The notes under the pieces: model-generated
What the model was told of the DNA's origin: nothing
Seen by the model: the letters and a program-made list of their open reading frames with translations, nothing else
Databases searched by the model: none
DNA from: Pontederia crassipes
Taxonomy: Eukaryota > Streptophyta > Magnoliopsida > Commelinales > Pontederiaceae
Assembly: GCA_030549335.1 (NCBI GenBank)
Contig: CM060191.1
Span: 2,051,001-2,115,000 of the forward strand
Length of the DNA: 64,000 bases
Direction: 5' to 3'
In this document: in pieces, positions 1 through 12,175 of the stretch
How the letters are laid out: every line of letters starts with the position of its first letter
Position numbering within the stretch: position 1 is the first letter of the stretch
Position numbers and translations under genes: made by a program

Positions 1-1479
1 CCGGATTAATGTCGGAAATATCAAACATAAAGTCCAATAAGAAGTCCTTTGGACTTTGGAGTTGATGTAACAAATAAAATATGTAGTCTAGGACATCATT
101 AAATTTATTCTACGATGGAGTTGAGGTAACAAATATCATTATTTTTTGTTTTGTAATATTTAGCATTAAATTATATTATTTTTTAAAAAAATGAGAATAT
201 AAGCTTATTCAATACCCAAAAAATTTCATAGATATAAAAAAATTATTTCAACATACTTTCATTAAAATAATTTAAAATTTAAGTTGAATCAATTGTATGA
301 CAAAAATACAATAATTTCTTGTGTAATTGATAAAAATACAATAAAAAATTCATAGTTCAGGGGAGGTTGGAGGAAATAACCATAAATTAAAAGTTTAATT
401 ATATTATATTTTAAGAGAAAAAATATGGAGTATTTGAGGCATATAATTTGTAATCTTTTGAAAAATATAATAAAGTCATGTAGTTATCATACAAAAATAT
501 TTTCCCAAAATGCAACAAATTCATTTTATCATAAATGAAATGGATTTGTTCGAACACACATACAGGTGTTCATGAGTCAATATTTGATATAACGAATCCA
601 AGTTCGATCTAATCCATTAAATTTTAGACCGGATTAATGTCGGAAATATCCAACATAAATTCCAATAAGAAGCCCTTTGGACTTTGGAGTTGACGTAAGT
701 CTAGGACATTATTAAATTTATTCTCGGATGGAGTTGAGGTAACAAATATCATTATTTTTTTTGTTTTGTAATATTTAGCATTAAATTACATTATTTTTTA
801 AAAAAATGAGAATATAAGCTTATTCAATACCCAAAATTATTTTCATAGATATAAAAAAATTATTTCAACATACTTTCACTAAAATAGTTTAAAATTTAAG
901 TTGAATCAATTGGATGAAAAAAAAATACAATAATTTCTCGTGACAAAAATACAATAAAAAGTTCATAATTCAGGGAAAATTAGAGAAAATAACCCTAAAT
1001 CAAAAGTCCAATTATATTATATTTTATTATGCAATTAAAATCAGTCGAGAGACAATAACAAAGAGAAAAAATATCGAGTATTTGAGGCATATAAATGGTA
1101 ATCTTTTGAAAAATTTAATAAAGTCATGTAATTATCATACAAAAACATTTTTTTCAAAACCCAACAAATTCATTTTATCAGAAACGAAATGGATTTGTTT
1201 GAACGCATGTACGGGTGTTCATGAGTCAAGATTTGATCTAATGAATCGAAGTTCGATCTAATCCATTAAATTTTAAACCGGATTAATGTCAGAAATATCC
1301 AACATAGATTCCAATAAGAAGCCCTTTGGAATTTGGAGTTGAGGTAAAAACATGTAGTTTAGGACGTCATTAAATTTATTCATTAAATATCATTATTTTT
1401 TTGTTTTGTAAATATTTAGCATTAAATTATATTATTTTTAAAAAAATGAGAATGTAAACTTATTCAATACCCACAATTT

Positions 1480-1485
<6 letters not shown>
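1..1485. repeat. Tandem repeat, ~640 bp unit, about 2.3 copies
   Basis: The motif ccggattaatgtcggaaata starts at 1, recurs at 629, and appears with one change at 1278. The sequence between follows the same order each time: a 'gaagccctttgga' segment, then AT-rich DNA, then a segment with 'gttcatgagtcaa' just before the next copy. Unit lengths are therefore about 628 and 649 bp. The third copy breaks off into a TA microsatellite. No reading frame is conserved across the copies. The array may continue to the left of the window. Confidence 0.85.

Positions 1486-1531
<46 letters not shown>
1486..1531. repeat. (TA)n microsatellite
   Basis: An uninterrupted run of TA dinucleotides closes the third copy of the 640 bp tandem repeat. 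Confidence 0.9.
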
Positions 1532-1533
<2 letters not shown>

Positions 1534-2567
1534 CCTCAAAAGGTGCATTGCCATAACATTTCATTCATTTTTTTCTATTGCCAACTATGACAAATAAAAC
1601 TCATAATAAAAATATTTTATATATAATTGATCAATTAATTGATTAATAATATAAATAAATAGTTATTTGAAACTTATAAGGAAAGATGAATTAGACATAC
1701 GAATTAATCCAAATCTAGGGATGCTGAGTTGAGAAATGTGGCCACCATAATCCAGGGTGGCTCCCAATCTAGCTTTTCTACTTCCCTCCTCCGGTAACTT
1801 ACTTTAATTTTCCTTTACAAGCTTCTACTTGTTCATCGATTATGTTGTTTCATTTGTACTGAACTTTGATAAGAATATAAATTCATTAATGTTACTCTTT
1901 TAAAATTTTAAAAAGAGTAGTTACTCAAAGTTGAAAAATTCAAACCTCGTTATTTCTAGGATAAGTGATGATTAACTATAGGGCTATTTTCTTAATACCA
2001 TTCGCAACTTTTGACTATTTTCCCTTATAATATTTTATATCAAAATACAATAATCAAAGTTATAATATAATATATAAAGCAACACGAAAGATTTTTAGTC
2101 CATTTTTTTAGTTTTTAAGTTGCATCCTCTTTCTCTTTAAAATTATAGTTGTGAAGTTGGTGATTAACATCAATATAAAATAAGTTAAAAAATAATACTT
2201 TAACAAAATTTTAATAATTATAATTTTTACATTGGAATAAAATCAAATGATTTGTCTTCTCATAACATCTATAATTTTTGCAAATTTACACGTTGATGGT
2301 CCAAACTTCAAAAGCTCTCGTGCCAACTTAGAAAAAAAATATTTGGAGATTCATATATTTGAATGTTAATATTATAATTTAATTAAATGATTCTTGAGTA
2401 GGTGATCTGACCATATATAATTTATATTCTAATTTTATTTTTCATACTTTTGTTATGACATGTCTACTGCAATTTGAATATCCAGTGATCAACTTGGAAC
2501 ATAAAAGATATTTTGTTTTCGTAAAAGGAACTTACTAAAAGTTTGATAAATTCAGCTCTAGTTGATA
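1532..2567. other. AT-rich intergenic DNA, nothing recognised
   Basis: Very AT-rich, with many stops in all frames. I see no conserved domain, terminal repeats or RNA gene here. Confidence 0.6.
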
Positions 2568-3215
2568 ACATAAAAAATAGTATTTAACGGTTCAAATGCT
2601 ATTTTTTGTAAATGATAAAAAAGTAGCATTTAGTGTTTAGTATGAAAAAACTACTTTTACTAGCGTTTAGTGATTAGAGGTTAACAATTTATAATTTTTC
2701 TTATTTTACCCTTATTCAAATACACTATTTATTTCTCAACTTATTTTATTATTTTTTTCATTTTTATTTTATCATCATTTAACTATATTTCTTTTTATAT
2801 TCATGCTTAATTAATTACAAATTATTTATAAGTTAACAATGAATAAAAATAATATAATAATTAAGGGATAAACTCAAATTTTATTGTATTACATGATGAA
2901 TTTTTGTGCGCTATATAAAAATTATTGTCAATATAAAAATTTATATATTATAAAAAATTATATATTTTAACAAAAAAATAATTGTGAGATTTTATTTAGA
3001 TATAAATAATTTATTTATTATATTATAATAGAATTTGTACGATATTTGAACTAAATAATTTATCATATGTCCAATTATGTCATTTTATATTTATCAGCTA
3101 ATTCTACCATTATATTTATCATACACTTATTTGTTAGAACATCTACCTGATAATAATCATCTATTATCCACTAGTTAAATCACTAAATATGTTATCCGCT
3201 AATATTTCCAAACAA
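2568..3215. repeat. Dispersed AT-rich repeat, copy 1 (MITE-like)
   Basis: It shares an ordered set of segments with 32825-33218: 'atttaacggtt' near the start, 'tgcttaattaattacaaatt' in the middle, 'attatgtcattttatattta' later, and a short end similar to 'ccgctaat'. The start and end of the second copy both carry a gtt(t)aacggttt-like string in opposite orientation, suggesting a small non-autonomous DNA transposon. No target duplication was identified, so class is uncertain. Confidence 0.45.
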
Positions 3216-3802
3216 AGGAAAAAAATGATAAATAATTGAAATAATCTTATCCCACAAAAAGAAAGGCAAATAATAATAATAACTAAAAGTTAGTCTCAAA
3301 AACCAAACAGATGTAAAATACTAACAAATAAACAAGAAAATGAATTAAATATTGTATAAGGTTCAAAGAATAACATGTTTAAAAATTTTAAAAGTTGAAA
3401 AATTAAGAATAAAAACTTAGTTATCTCTGGATAAATTGTGATTAAAAAATTTGTCTCCATTGTGCTAGTGGAAAAAATATAAAGTTTATGGTAGTTGCAA
3501 AAATATGACCCCACAAATACAATCTTTTTTCTTATAACATGTTAAATGTCTCGCATATTTTTTTCTTCCGATAGTCATGATTTCTTAAAATGTGTAAAAT
3601 ATCGAAAGGATAATATAGTCAAAGAAGAAGTGAAGACACCCTTTCCTTAAACCTCCCACAAACTATAGTAATTTCACGATTAACCCTGAACTATGAATTT
3701 ATTGTGTTGTGATTTCTACTTAAGTTCTTGTATCTAATTTTTCCACTTTTTTATTCTTTTTATATTTTTTATAAGACTAAAATGCCTTTATTTTCTTTTT
3801 TA

Positions 3803-4225
3803 GGGGCTGTTTGATTAGTAGATAAGGGTTAAAATATTCCGATATTATAGAAAATATAGCAAAACACAATGCGAAATAAGATTAAGTTAGTCGAACTTGA
3901 TTTTTTACAAAAGTATATAGAGAATCCTGAATCACTACATATAACTCCATTTGAAGAATATCTCTATTTTTTTAAAACAACTAAATAGAGATATTCTACT
4001 TTTTTATTTTTTCACTATTTTTTATTTTTCATTATTTAACTATATATTGTTATATTATAATAATAAATGTAAACTATTTATAATAAAATAATTTAATTAT
4101 AAAATATGAAAATTATTCCTATTCAAGTAAACAAGAGGTAGAATAAGAATATAATTAGAATACTATATTTTCTAAAATAATTTTTTATTCTTTAAAAGAT
4201 ATTCTGCGACTAAATGACTCCTTAA
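3803..4225. mobile_element. Candidate MITE with short terminal inverted repeats
   Basis: The left end reads ttaggggctgtttgattagt and the right end, reverse complemented, reads ttaaggagtcatttagtcgc. They pair imperfectly over about 20 bases. The ~420 bp interior is AT-rich and non-coding. TTA/TAA at the ends would fit a PIF/Harbinger-type target site, but this is weak. 3216-3800 before it is featureless AT-rich DNA. Confidence 0.4.
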
Positions 4226-4562
4226 GATTTTAAAAAGAATAAAATAATATAAAACTAAAAATATTTTTTAAAAAGGGGCATTGTCCTCCTCCCCGACTCC
4301 CTCCAGCCACACCTTGCAAAGTTGATGAGCATGACTGGCAACAGACTTTCACGTGTGTTCCTTCCTTCTCCCCGAAGCTCTAGACTCTAGTGAGTGTGCC
4401 TCGTCGTCGTTAGGGGTGGTCATGGTGGAAGAGTTCCATGGACGAAGCCCTTATTTTTATCACTACAAGAAAATTATCATTTTTTGACGGATAGAAATCC
4501 GTCACAATTTGCGACGAAAAAATTTTTGACCGACTTTTCGACGTCACAATCGTCAAAAATAA

Positions 4563-5160
4563 AAATAATAAATTATGTAATTTTTTATATTATTATTTTA
4601 TTTTTCGATAATTAGGAACGTCGATATTTGAGACGGATATCCGTCTGTCACAAATTCTGACAGAATGTCCGACGGTTGTAATAAATTATGTAATTTATTA
4701 TATTATTATTTTATTTTTCGATGATGAGGAACGTCAATATTTTCGACGGATATCTATCGGTCGCAAATTCTGACAGAATTTTCGACGGTTGTAATCGTAA
4801 AAAATGAAAATAATAAAGTAATTTGTTATATTATTATTTTATTTTTCGACGACGAGGAACATTGATATTTCTGACAGATATCCATCGGTCACAAATTCTG
4901 ATAGAATTTCCTACGGTTGTAACCGTCGAAAATAAAAATAATAAATTATGTAATTTATTATATTATTTTTTTTTCTACGATTAGAAATATCGATATTTTC
5001 GACGGATATCCATTGATCGTAATTTCCGACGGAACTTTCGACGGTTATAATCGTCGAAAATGAAAATAATAAATTATATAATTTATTATATTATTATTTT
5101 ATTTTTTGACGATTAGGAACGTCGATATTTTCGACGGCCGTAACCATCGATAAATTTAAA
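4563..5160. repeat. Subterminal tandem array in the CACTA element, ~122 bp unit, about 5 copies
   Basis: Each unit runs from an 'aataataaattatgtaattt' type stretch through 'ttattttttcga' and 'aggaacgtcgatattt' to 'gacggttgtaatcgtcg'. Unit starts fall near 4563, 4680, 4803, 4930 and 5060. Copies differ mostly by point changes. Confidence 0.75.
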
Positions 5161-5360
5161 AATAATATAATATATGGAGTTTTTTATTAATATAATATAT
5201 TACTGACGGTTCGGACCGTCGGTAAACTAGAAAAATAAATATTATATATATGTAAGTAATATTTTATTATTATAATGAATACTTTCTGACGGTTAGGACC
5301 GTCGGTAATTAAAAATACTTTTCCGCCGCTCCTTTTTTCGTTTTCCCGCTTCCCAACTTT

Positions 5361-5366
<6 letters not shown>

Positions 5367-5397
<31 letters not shown>
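5367..5397. repeat. (TA)n microsatellite inside the CACTA core
   Basis: A run of TA sits just upstream of a CT-rich, GC-rich stretch. It could act as a TATA element for the transposon. Confidence 0.8.
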
Positions 5398-5399
<2 letters not shown>

Positions 5400-6257
5400 T
5401 TTCCCCCTGTCCATTCTCCACTTCTTTCCCCCTCTCCTCTCTCTCTCTCTCCATCTCCTATTTTGCCGGCCCGACCCGCTGACGACCTCCCGGCCGGCGA
5501 CCCTCTCCCTATCGGACGATGACCCGCCGGCGACCTCTCCTCTCCTCTCCTCCCTCTCACTCTCTCTCCAGCGCGACAAGATCGGTCGTTGCCAGATTCG
5601 GCCTGGCGGCCGGATCTGGTCGCCCACGGCCAAACCTGGCCACGGGGGTCAGATCGGCGCCACTAGCTGTTGGATCGGCCGAATCTAGCCGCGGGCGATC
5701 GGATTGGCCGCGGGTTGCGGCCTGAATCGGCTGTGGGCGGACGGATCTGGCCGTGACCCGATCCGCCCGCCAGGCGATCAGATTTGGCTGGCCGCTAATT
5801 TTTTTTTATTTTTAAAAAATTATTTACGATGATTGCGACCGCCGAAAGATCGATGATTGCGTCGACTGCTGATAGTTTTCACGGTTTGTGACCGTCGAAA
5901 GTTTCGGTGGGTTGCGATGACCGTCAAAAGTTTCGACAGTCAAAACCGACGAAAGTTTCGATGGTTGCACGACCGTCGAAAGTTTTGACAGTTACGGCCG
6001 TCGAAAACTTTCGACGGTTGCAACCATCAGACTTTTCGGACGGTTACAACCGTCGCGTCGGACATTTCGAACAGTTACAACCATCGATACTTCCGACGAA
6101 TTTTTTTCAATTGTCGCAAATCGATTTGCGACGATCGTTTTTCTGATGGATCGATTCCGTTCGAAAAATCATCGAAAAGTGTATTACCGATGATTTTTGT
6201 GCTGATTAATTATAGACAGTCAAAAAACCGTCTGTAATCAGCATTTTTCTTGTAGTG

Positions 6258-6551
6258 TATGAAGGTGTCAGAGCCCCATTCCATGATTAATGATTGCGTC
6301 ATCCTGCGTGTCGATGTCGAGGACGATTTCAGAGGTAGAGGCGGAAGAAGAAGCAAAGGGCCTCGTCGGTACTCATGATGCTTTCGTTTCATTGGAGCAG
6401 CAACTCCCCCTTCGCCTAGATCGCTTATACTTCCTCCTTTGCCACTCTACCCACGAGGCATGGTCATCCCCTCGTCGCCACTTCCACCGATGAGAAGTGA
6501 AACGAGGACATGACGCAACGGCTAGCTATTGTAGATGCTTCGAATGTTGTT
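6258..6551. other. Flank of the CACTA insertion, possible old coding DNA
   Basis: 4226-4460 and 6258-6551 are the two halves of the site interrupted by the CACTA element and are richer in GC than the surroundings. A 67-codon frame at 6290-6493 (+) has an acidic start (EVEAEEEAKG) but matches no family I recognise. It may be a gene scrap. Confidence 0.25.
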
Positions 6552-6875
6552 AGGAGTGTTGACAAGTCGGGTTAATGCCCTTTGGGGCAACAAATTTGAC
6601 CCAACTCCATCAGGTTTGGGCGAGATTATTTGTCGGTTCGTCCACCATTTTTTTATTTTTTACTTATTTTTTTGTATTATTTAATATTCATTTTAAAGTA
6701 TTAATATTTTATCAGTATGTATATATTATTTTCACACTGAACATATTTTATTGAACTTTTTATATACAATTTTAATCAAATAGATGATTAAAAATGAATA
6801 AAAAGGTAAAAAATAAATTAAATAATCAGGTTGGATTGGGTCGGGTCGGGTCATGGAAGTGCAGCGGCGTGTTCT
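6552..6875. mobile_element. Degenerate copy of the GGGTC-rich MITE
   Basis: It starts aggagtgttgacaagtcggg and contains ggttggattgggtcgggtcg near the right side. This is the same layout as the intact element at 39033-39548: GACCC/GGGTC-rich ends around an AT-rich middle. Ends are worn and no target duplication is visible. Confidence 0.45.
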
Positions 6876-6945
6876 AACTTGGCAACATGACGAACATGAG
6901 TAAAGCGCAGAGAATATGTGTAAACTCGAGTTTGAATGCATTGTA

Positions 6946-9900
6946 TGTAACAATCTAAAAATTTCATAAAAAAATCAACTTTTTATATATATTTTTATGT
7001 CAATATATTGGATGTTCGATCCAAAAATAGGTGCTTGATATCGCGGCAATCAATGGAGCTCCATTGGTCAATCGAAACTCGTTCGAATATTCGAAAGTGC
7101 AATAGATAGAAGATGAAAAAAACATCAGTTTTGATTTCCTTTTCCTCCATTAAACCATAATAAATTCTGGATCCTATAACATTCCCTGATCCTTGGATTC
7201 AAAAGCATGAAACCACACGGGGTAATCACCATAAAGACTCCATAAACTATTAAACCTTACCCTTTTCTTTTTTTTTCAACTTTTCCCATTCTTTTCTCCA
7301 TTGTTTTTTTTAAGTGTGCTCCAGGATTTAACTCAGCCAGAGCATCTTGGAGAGGTTCCTACAAGTGCTATTCACGAGGAGCACCAAGGACGAAGGTGGA
7401 GAAGAGACTAGAGCCAACCAAGTGCAAGGAAAACTGAAGAAATTGACAAAAGGTGTGTTTTCAAGATCTAGGTTATAGGATAGTTTTTTCTGAAGAGTTT
7501 GTATGACTTAAGAATTTTTCTAAGGTTAAGATTCAAGCTAGATTGGATAGATTCACACCATGGAATTTAGATTAAAGAATTATGATCTGTTTAAGTGCAA
7601 GTCATGAATCTTTGCAATGATATAAATATAGATTCACACCATGGAACTAACTTTGATGACCTGTTGCTTGATTTGCAAGTCATGAATTTTGCAATGATAT
7701 AAATATACTTGTGTATGATTATTATATTTGTTTAAGGTCATTTTCGAGCATGATATGTTAAAAAATCCAAAAGAAAGATTGTTTTCATGACTAATAAGGG
7801 CATCATGAAACTCCTTATGATTATGACATAATGAAAGGTTTTATTTAATAATGTAGATGACAAATTTGATATGAATATGATAAGATTTATCATCTGAATC
7901 ATGTTTTAAGGTAGCACATGTTTAATAGTGTTAGATCTATGTGTGATGTGGAAAAATTGTCTGAAAATATAAAAATTCCGCAATGACCTACGATTCTACC
8001 CACTGAAATGGACAACCAATTCTAAATCGATTTTGCTCTATTGGATATAGAGACACTTAGATCAGACGATCGATCCACGGAATGCTGAGACATGTAACTA
8101 CCACTTCAGACGACTAGTCCACGTATTAGGTGCCCAATATGAAATGTCAAAATGTGAACAAGATCCAACAGTCAAGCAGGACTCCTACTTTGATCAACCG
8201 AGGATCATGAACTGGGCATGGTTTTCATACCCCACATGAACTGGACGACCGATCGAGTTTCGACCATCCAAAGACCTCAACATAAAGTTGATAGTTTTTT
8301 GCTCAAGGGATAACAAATGACTGCAAGTCTTTTCGACATCCGATCCATGGCCATGATCGGCCGAGAGATGACTTATAACAGACGTCTAATCCTCCTACCG
8401 ATGATCGACAGATTGTGATTAAAACGAACGTCTGATATTTAAACCAATGACCAATATACCATGGTACAATGGACGTCTAATTCCCTAATTGTGTTTGATC
8501 CTCAATTGGACGACCGATGAACCATGATAAATAGTAATATGATTCCTTAACGGATGATAGATGGACACAAGAAATGGGTGTTCAAACACCCTAACGAACA
8601 ATCGTTGAACGACGATAAAATGGGCGATCGATCCACTATGGTCGTTCGATTATGGGATAGAGAATAAATGTGACCTTAATAAATAACCATTATGTGATTA
8701 ACCTTTGTGCCCTTGATTGTCCCTTTCTTTATGAAGATTTGTAACCACTTTTGCTCCCTCCAGTCTTGATCGATTTATATGATCAAAACATAAGTGTATA
8801 GTTAATAAAGGTAAAAGATGAGGCTATCATTGGCTATTTAGATGGGTGGTTATTAGCCTTATGTGAGCCATTCATCGTGGAGGTTCTCAACCTTGTGTGA
8901 GGAACTCTACCTACTGTTACGAATGTTACCGTCTTGTGCAAGGTCATTCCTACGGATGTTACTATTTTGTGCGAGGTCATGCTCCTCTTATGAGGCACAC
9001 ATTGATCCTCTAGTGACTCATATGGTTTAGGTAGTTACGTACTTGTGTGTTTGCAACAATATTTTCTAAAATTGGAAAGCTCTTCCAACTCATATATAAG
9101 ATGAAAAAAATGAATGACTAAAGATTGATGGAAGGACTATGCTTTTATGAACATGAATATGAAATGAAATAAAAAGAAATGGAACAATGATGTTTTTCCA
9201 AGTGAAAGATGACATCAAGAAAAGATGAACAATAAATGAACTTTCCTTAGTATTGATCACCATGACGATCCTCCTAATTTATTGCACATCTATTATATAT
9301 ATTTGTTTCATGGTTATTATTATGGTTCTATGACTATAAATTCACACTTACCTTTATGTTAACGATTGAATCTGCTCCTCTGTGTTGGTTCCCACTTAGG
9401 AGTAGACCCCGGATCCGATCCCACCTAACCTATTTTGATCGAGTCAAGTTGGTCACCCCTCTTTGGATGGGGTGAGTGCCATTTTTTCTTTTTTAAATTT
9501 TTTTCTTACCTTTTCTATTGTTTAATATGCAAATATTATATAATATTCATTCAACAAGCATAAATAAATTTCAAACATTTAAATATTATTTACACATTTA
9601 AAATAATTTTTATAAATTGAAAATTCTGACTTGTACTCGACTCGACCCAAGGTCGGGGATCGATCCACCAGTTGAACATCCCTATTTGATGCGTGTGTGG
9701 TGACTCAACTCGGATGATGTGTGCACATGTCACGGTTATCTTAGAGTTTGTGTTTTAATTCTTTTTTTATTGTCAAGTTGTATTATGTCATGACCCTATC
9801 ATGCTGAGACATGTTATTGATGTACTTGTGATATTAGACTTCCGCTATGGTGTACTCTTATTTATATTTATGTATCATTTTAGCTTCCGCATTTTCTATT

Positions 9901-10055
9901 AAAGTGTTGTAATAGTTCATTTTTGTAAGTTTTTCGTTGAGATGTCAGCCTTATTGATCACTTAGATCAACGAAAGGGTCAAAAAATATAAAAAGTAGTG
10001 CATTGAATGATGATTCTACCACATGGCGATGTCGAATTTCGACGAGGACATTACA
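6946..10055 (+). mobile_element. Candidate solo LTR fossil, Ty3/Gypsy (Del/Tekay-like)
   Basis: The block starts TGTAACAATC and ends GACATTACA, matching the TGTAAC...TTACA style of long chromovirus LTRs. The last 350 bases have the usual look of such LTR ends: T-rich DNA with 'cttccgc' motifs before the terminus. It has no gene. The flanking five bases do not match, so this may be a worn solo LTR or part of one. A MITE relic at 9398-9683 is nested in it. It looks old. The call rests on appearance only. Confidence 0.35.
9398..9683. mobile_element. Degenerate copy of the GGGTC-rich MITE
   Basis: The left end is aggagtagaccccggatccg and the right end is gacccaaggtcggggatcg followed by ttgaacatccct, which matches the TGAACACCCCT end of the intact copy at 39548. 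The middle is AT-rich. Confidence 0.5.
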
Positions 10056-11564
10056 TTCCATAACTCAATAAAAATGTCTAAATTAATTTAATCGTGTTGC
10101 TCAAATAGTTCATGTATTAAGAACTTTACTATAAAAGTTATATAATATATTAGATGATAACTAAAATCAATTAAATGCTATTGAACCCTAAAGATGATGG
10201 ATTAAGAGTCACATATAAATTAAAAGTCAATTATATTATATTTTCTTAGAATAATATATGGTGCTATGTTTCATTGACTTCCTATTTGCGGGAAAGATGG
10301 GAGAGAGAGAGAGCACCATATTTTTAATTTACTATTCTTGATAAAATTGCAATAACTTAAATAGTTTGATGCAATCATGTTTAAAAGAAAATAACAAAAT
10401 ATCAAAGGAGGAAATGGCTCAACAAGTTAAATAAATAAAAAAAGTGTTAAAAGTTCAAACTTGCAAAAATCACGTGAAGTGGAGGACTAAAAAGTAGCTC
10501 ACAAGATTGAAGTAAAAAAAAGAATCATTTTTAAAATTATTGAGAGGTAAAAATATGCTTTCATAACTCTAAATTTTAAAATTAATACAAATTTGAAACC
10601 GGCGAACACACTTGATTACTTGACTGATATAGAGTTGTTTTGTTCGATTTTACATTTTAAAGTTCAAGCTCTACTGACTTATAAAAGGCTCAACTAATAT
10701 CCTTGTTATTGTTATCATTATTATGTAAATATCTTTTTCTAAAACATTATCTAGATTACACTGCACAAAAATTTAGTAGTGTATCATTATTCATTAGATG
10801 TGACATAATATTGAGATTATAATGTTCCTTCTTATCATTTCAGTAAAGATTTTGAATTCGAATTTTATTTTTTTAACGTAAAAAAATTTCTAAAGCATCC
10901 CCCATGCTGCTAGATTAGTGGAACTATAGATCGGCACTCTAATATGTGATTAATGTTCATAACTCTTTCTTAGAATCCTAGAATTCTGATAACTTGAAAT
11001 CATATTCCAGAACATAAAACATACTACGTTGGATTTTGTTTTAAGTTCAAAATCTGTAGTAGGGAAAGAGTCATTGAAATATGAGATTACTCTCCATTTT
11101 CAAAGGAATGAGATTGCCTCATTTGACGGAAAACTGATTGTCTCATAATTTAATATTATCATATGCATTCTAATATAACATTTCCAAACATCTAACATGC
11201 CTCCAAAGATTTCCAGGAATACATCTAAATAAAGAAGTACTAACCTGAACGTCACATAGAATCCCTTAGGGAATATTGGGGTGAAAAAAAAGATATAATT
11301 CTCACAATGATATCAAGTTTTGATAAAAATCGTTGCACATCTTTCAAAATCAATTGGCTTAATAGCCATTGTGGAGCAAAAATGCACCAATTTGTACGTA
11401 TTAAGTAGTACCATCAATAGTAATAATAAAGAAAATGCGTCAGTTATATTTTTTGTATGCACCCAAGATTAATAATAAAGAGTAAGAAAATGTAGGATGG
11501 AAATTAAACAATAAACCAAACATAAATTTATTTGTTACTATAGTATCGATTGTTGAATTGGCTT
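10056..11564. other. AT-rich intergenic DNA, nothing recognised
   Basis: There is no long frame, terminal repeat or RNA gene that I can support. Confidence 0.5.
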
Positions 11565-11566
11565 TA

Positions 11567-11635
11567 ATGAGCATCCTGCCTACTTAAGTAGAGAGGATGC
11601 TCATTTAGTCGTTGGATCAAAATCCAACGACTAAT
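11567..11635. repeat. Two adjacent perfect hairpins at the transposon's left end
   Basis: ATGAGCATCCT at 11568 pairs with AGGATGCTCAT ending about 11606. Immediately after, TCGTTGGAT pairs with ATCCAACGA across a 4-base loop (about 11619-11632). Both stems are exact. Confidence 0.8.
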
Positions 11636-12175
11636 TAAAAAGATAAGAGCAATTCATGGGCGGTTCATTGTCTTTTTTGGCCGGTTCATCAAAGCTCAGG
11701 TTGCCATCCATCGATTGTTGGTCATTCACTACTCAACCTGCAGCAGCGGTGAGAGGAGTCCACTTCTGTAGCAAGGATGAGCAACGGTCAGCAAGATATA
11801 GGTGATGTGGGCAACCTCGAGCAATGGTGAGAGGAGTCTGAGTCACAAATTGTGGGGGGCTCTCGGCCTCGACTTCGTCTTGTGGAAGATGGCGGTTGGA
11901 GGAGTTTGATTGCCGCTGCCTGCTACTCACTATTCATGCTGCTGTCTGATGTCGATGCCGCTGCTCAATGTCGACGCAGTTGTCGTTGACGTCATTGCTA
12001 TTGCTCGCTGCCGATAACGTCGCTTCCACTACTCACTGCTGTTGCTGCTCGTTGCTAACGTCATTGCTCGTTGTCACCGTCGCTGCCGCTGCTCGCTGCG
12101 GCCTCCGCTTGTTGCTTGCCAGCTGCTATTGCTACTATTGTTGCTTGCCACGATGCTGCTGCCACTGGTCGCTGC

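Larger units (their letters stand above)
4461..6257. mobile_element. CACTA (En/Spm-type) transposon, non-autonomous, complete
   Basis: The left end is CACTACAAGAAAA at 4461 and the right end is its inverted match (TTTTTCTTGTAGTG) ending at 6257. Both are flanked by the 3 bp target duplication TAT (4458-4460 and 6258-6260), as expected for this superfamily. The subterminal regions are full of TTCGACGG/CCGTCGAA-type motifs, which in CACTA elements usually bind the element's own protein. The core (about 5330-5790) is GC-rich with a TA microsatellite and CT-rich stretches and looks like a promoter/leader. No transposase reading frame was found, so the element (1797 bp) would depend on a relative. 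The short frames in the core are unlike any protein I know. Confidence 0.92.

Noticed and set aside
5361-5725. Overlapping frames of 64-90 codons in the CACTA core
   Set aside because: Arg/Glu/Gly or Ser/Pro low-complexity translations of CT-rich and TA-repeat DNA. They are not conserved in the related element at 40404.
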